Shown here: piece after piece, positions 10,170 to 11,117 of the stretch
How positions within the stretch are numbered: the stretch's first letter is position 1
Layout: the number at the start of each line of letters is the position of its first letter
Source: an uncultured Collinsella sp.
GTDB lineage: Bacteria > Actinomycetota > Coriobacteriia > Coriobacteriales > Coriobacteriaceae
Direction: 5' to 3'
Length of the DNA stretch: 11,117 nt
Assembly (NCBI GenBank): GCA_902494195.1
Contig: CABUSH010000042.1
Location: forward strand, 1 to 11,117
Position numbers and translations under genes: made by a program
Notes under the pieces: generated by a model
Database searches by the model: none
The model's input: the letters and a program-made list of their open reading frames with translations, nothing else
Told to the model about the DNA's origin: nothing

Positions 10170-11117
10170 TGCGGCAGAAGACCACGACGATATGTTACTT
10201 AGCGAATGCCGACAACTACCACACCTACAAGTGGGCGTCCCAGTTTTCGCTCCGGGGCTACGGGGTTCACGTCCTCTCCCTTGAGGAGTGCCGCTCCGAA
10301 GCCATCCGCGAACTGAAAAACGTCACCGTCCACTACCTGCAAAACCCCAGCGCCCGCCAGGGTTCGGAGTTGCAGAAGCTCGGCTACCTCTCCACCGTCG
10401 GCGTGGCGCGCCGCCTCATCGAGGAGCTGGACCCCGACGTCGTGCACGCTCACTATGCCTCGAGCTACGGGCTTGTGGCGTCGCTCGCGTGCAGGCGCCC
10501 GTACTACCTCTCGGTCTGGGGCTCCGACGTCTACGATTTCCCGCGCAAGTCCCCACTGCACCGCGCCGTCGTCCGGCGCTCGCTCGCCAAGCCTGCCTGG
10601 CTCATGTCCACGAGCCGCGCTATGGCCGAGGAGTGTGCCAAGTACACGGGGCGCGACTTCGAGATAACGCCCTTTGGCGTGGACATGGAGCTTTTCTCGC
10701 CTCGCAAGCGTGAGCCCCACGAGGGCCTCGTGGTGGGCACCGTGAAGGCGCTTGAACGCAAGTACGGCATCGACACGCTGCTGCGCGGCTGCGCGCTCCT
10801 GCATGACCGCAGGCCAGACCTGGGCGTGCGCGTGCGCATCGCGGGCAAGGGCACCATGGAGGCCGAGCTGAAGGCACTCGCCACGAGGCTCGGCATGGAC
10901 GGGTACCTCGACTGGCTCGGCTTCATCCCGCAGGAGGAGGCCGCGCGGGAGTGGGCGGGCCTCGACATCGCAATAGTAGAAAGCGAAAGCGAAAGCGAAA
11001 GCTTTGGCGTCTCCGCGGTCGAGGCGCAGGCGAGCGGAACCCCACTTATCATATCGGACATCCCTGGCCTTATGGAGGCCTGCGACGGCGGGCACACGGC
11101 CGTCGTCACGCCCCGGC
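10169..11117 (+). CDS. Family 4 glycosyltransferase, 3' end outside the window
   Basis: At least 316 residues, open to the right edge. The GTG start at 10169 shares one base with the upstream stop (TAGTG) and has TGGAGG 5 nt upstream. The N-terminal GT-B domain shows ICYLANADNYHTYKWASQFSLRG (8-30), a DPDVVHAHYASSYG block (88-101) and WGSDVY (117-122). The C-terminal donor domain has TPFGVD (167-172), VGTVKALERKYGIDTLL (189-205), AGKGTMEAEL (225-234), WLGFIPQEE (249-257) and the EX7E motif from E277 to E285. It is a retaining enzyme that probably extends the lipid-linked repeat unit from a nucleotide sugar in the cytosol. Unusually, the motif is preceded by an (ES)4 run encoded by four exact GAAAGC units (10979-11002). 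The final strands and C-terminal helix are not in view. Donor and acceptor are unknown. Confidence 0.9.
   Translation, partial: MRQKTTTICYLANADNYHTYKWASQFSLRGYGVHVLSLEECRSEAIRELKNVTVHYLQNPSARQGSELQKLGYLSTVGVARRLIEELDPDVVHAHYASSYGLVASLACRRPYYLSVWGSDVYDFPRKSPLHRAVVRRSLAKPAWLMSTSRAMAEECAKYTGRDFEITPFGVDMELFSPRKREPHEGLVVGTVKALERKYGIDTLLRGCALLHDRRPDLGVRVRIAGKGTMEAELKALATRLGMDGYLDWLGFIPQEEAAREWAGLDIAIVESESESESFGVSAVEAQASGTPLIISDIPGLMEACDGGHTAVVTPR
10979..11002 (+). repeat. (GAAAGC)4 tandem hexanucleotide repeat inside the GT4 active-site motif
   Basis: Four perfect GAAAGC copies encode ESESESES at residues 271-278, ending in the first Glu of the EX7E donor motif. Because the unit is 6 nt, gain or loss of copies keeps the frame but changes the length of the active-site loop. 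Confidence 0.85.

Overview
The window looks like a high-GC anaerobic gut Actinomycetota of the class Coriobacteriia, most likely Collinsella or a close relative. That placement rests on overall composition, codon use, the leftward G3P-oxidoreductase/DUF1667 operon and the intergenic palindromic repeats. It is inference; no 16S or other marker search could be run.

Layout. Positions 1-307 hold no gene but are rich in inverted repeats, including an almost perfect 20-bp-arm hairpin. Positions 308-3512 (minus strand) are a tight three-gene operon: a GlpA-type FAD dehydrogenase with a C-terminal [2Fe-2S] BFD-like domain, a pyridine-nucleotide-disulfide-type FAD/NAD oxidoreductase, and a small Cys-rich DUF1667 protein. 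Gaps of 1 and 3 nt and good ribosome binding sites suggest coupled translation. Together they probably form a membrane-associated anaerobic glycerol-3-phosphate oxidation module. Positions 3513-3919 are the divergent intergenic region. It holds a perfect TTGACA-n3-TGTCAA palindrome next to the glp start and two palindromic repeat units spaced exactly 81 bp apart. Positions 3920-4351 encode a small two-helix membrane protein with a double zinc ribbon. Positions 4577-6340 are thrS, encoding a threonyl-tRNA synthetase without most of the N-terminal TGS domain, read from a promoter with a perfect TATAAT box and closed by two tandem intrinsic terminators.

From 6441 to the right edge a polysaccharide locus begins. 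A regulatory stretch leads into a LoaP-type NusG paralogue, whose Shine-Dalgarno can be buried in a two-part leader hairpin. A second structured leader (7257-7434) precedes a rightward operon: a small monotopic phosphoglycosyl transferase (initiating enzyme), a GT2 glycosyltransferase, a TviB/WbpA-like UDP-sugar dehydrogenase, and a GT4 glycosyltransferase that runs off the end. Junctions are ATGA, TAAATG and TAGTG, so translation is coupled throughout.

How it fits together: LoaP proteins are processive antiterminators for long biosynthetic operons. Here LoaP probably loads onto RNA in its own transcript or in the downstream leader and lets polymerase read a long capsule or exopolysaccharide operon. 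The phosphoglycosyl transferase starts the undecaprenyl-linked repeat unit, the dehydrogenase supplies a uronic acid nucleotide sugar, and the two glycosyltransferases extend the chain. The least described parts are the RNA and DNA structures around loaP, the 81-bp-spaced palindromes, and the (GAAAGC)4 tract inside the GT4 active-site motif.
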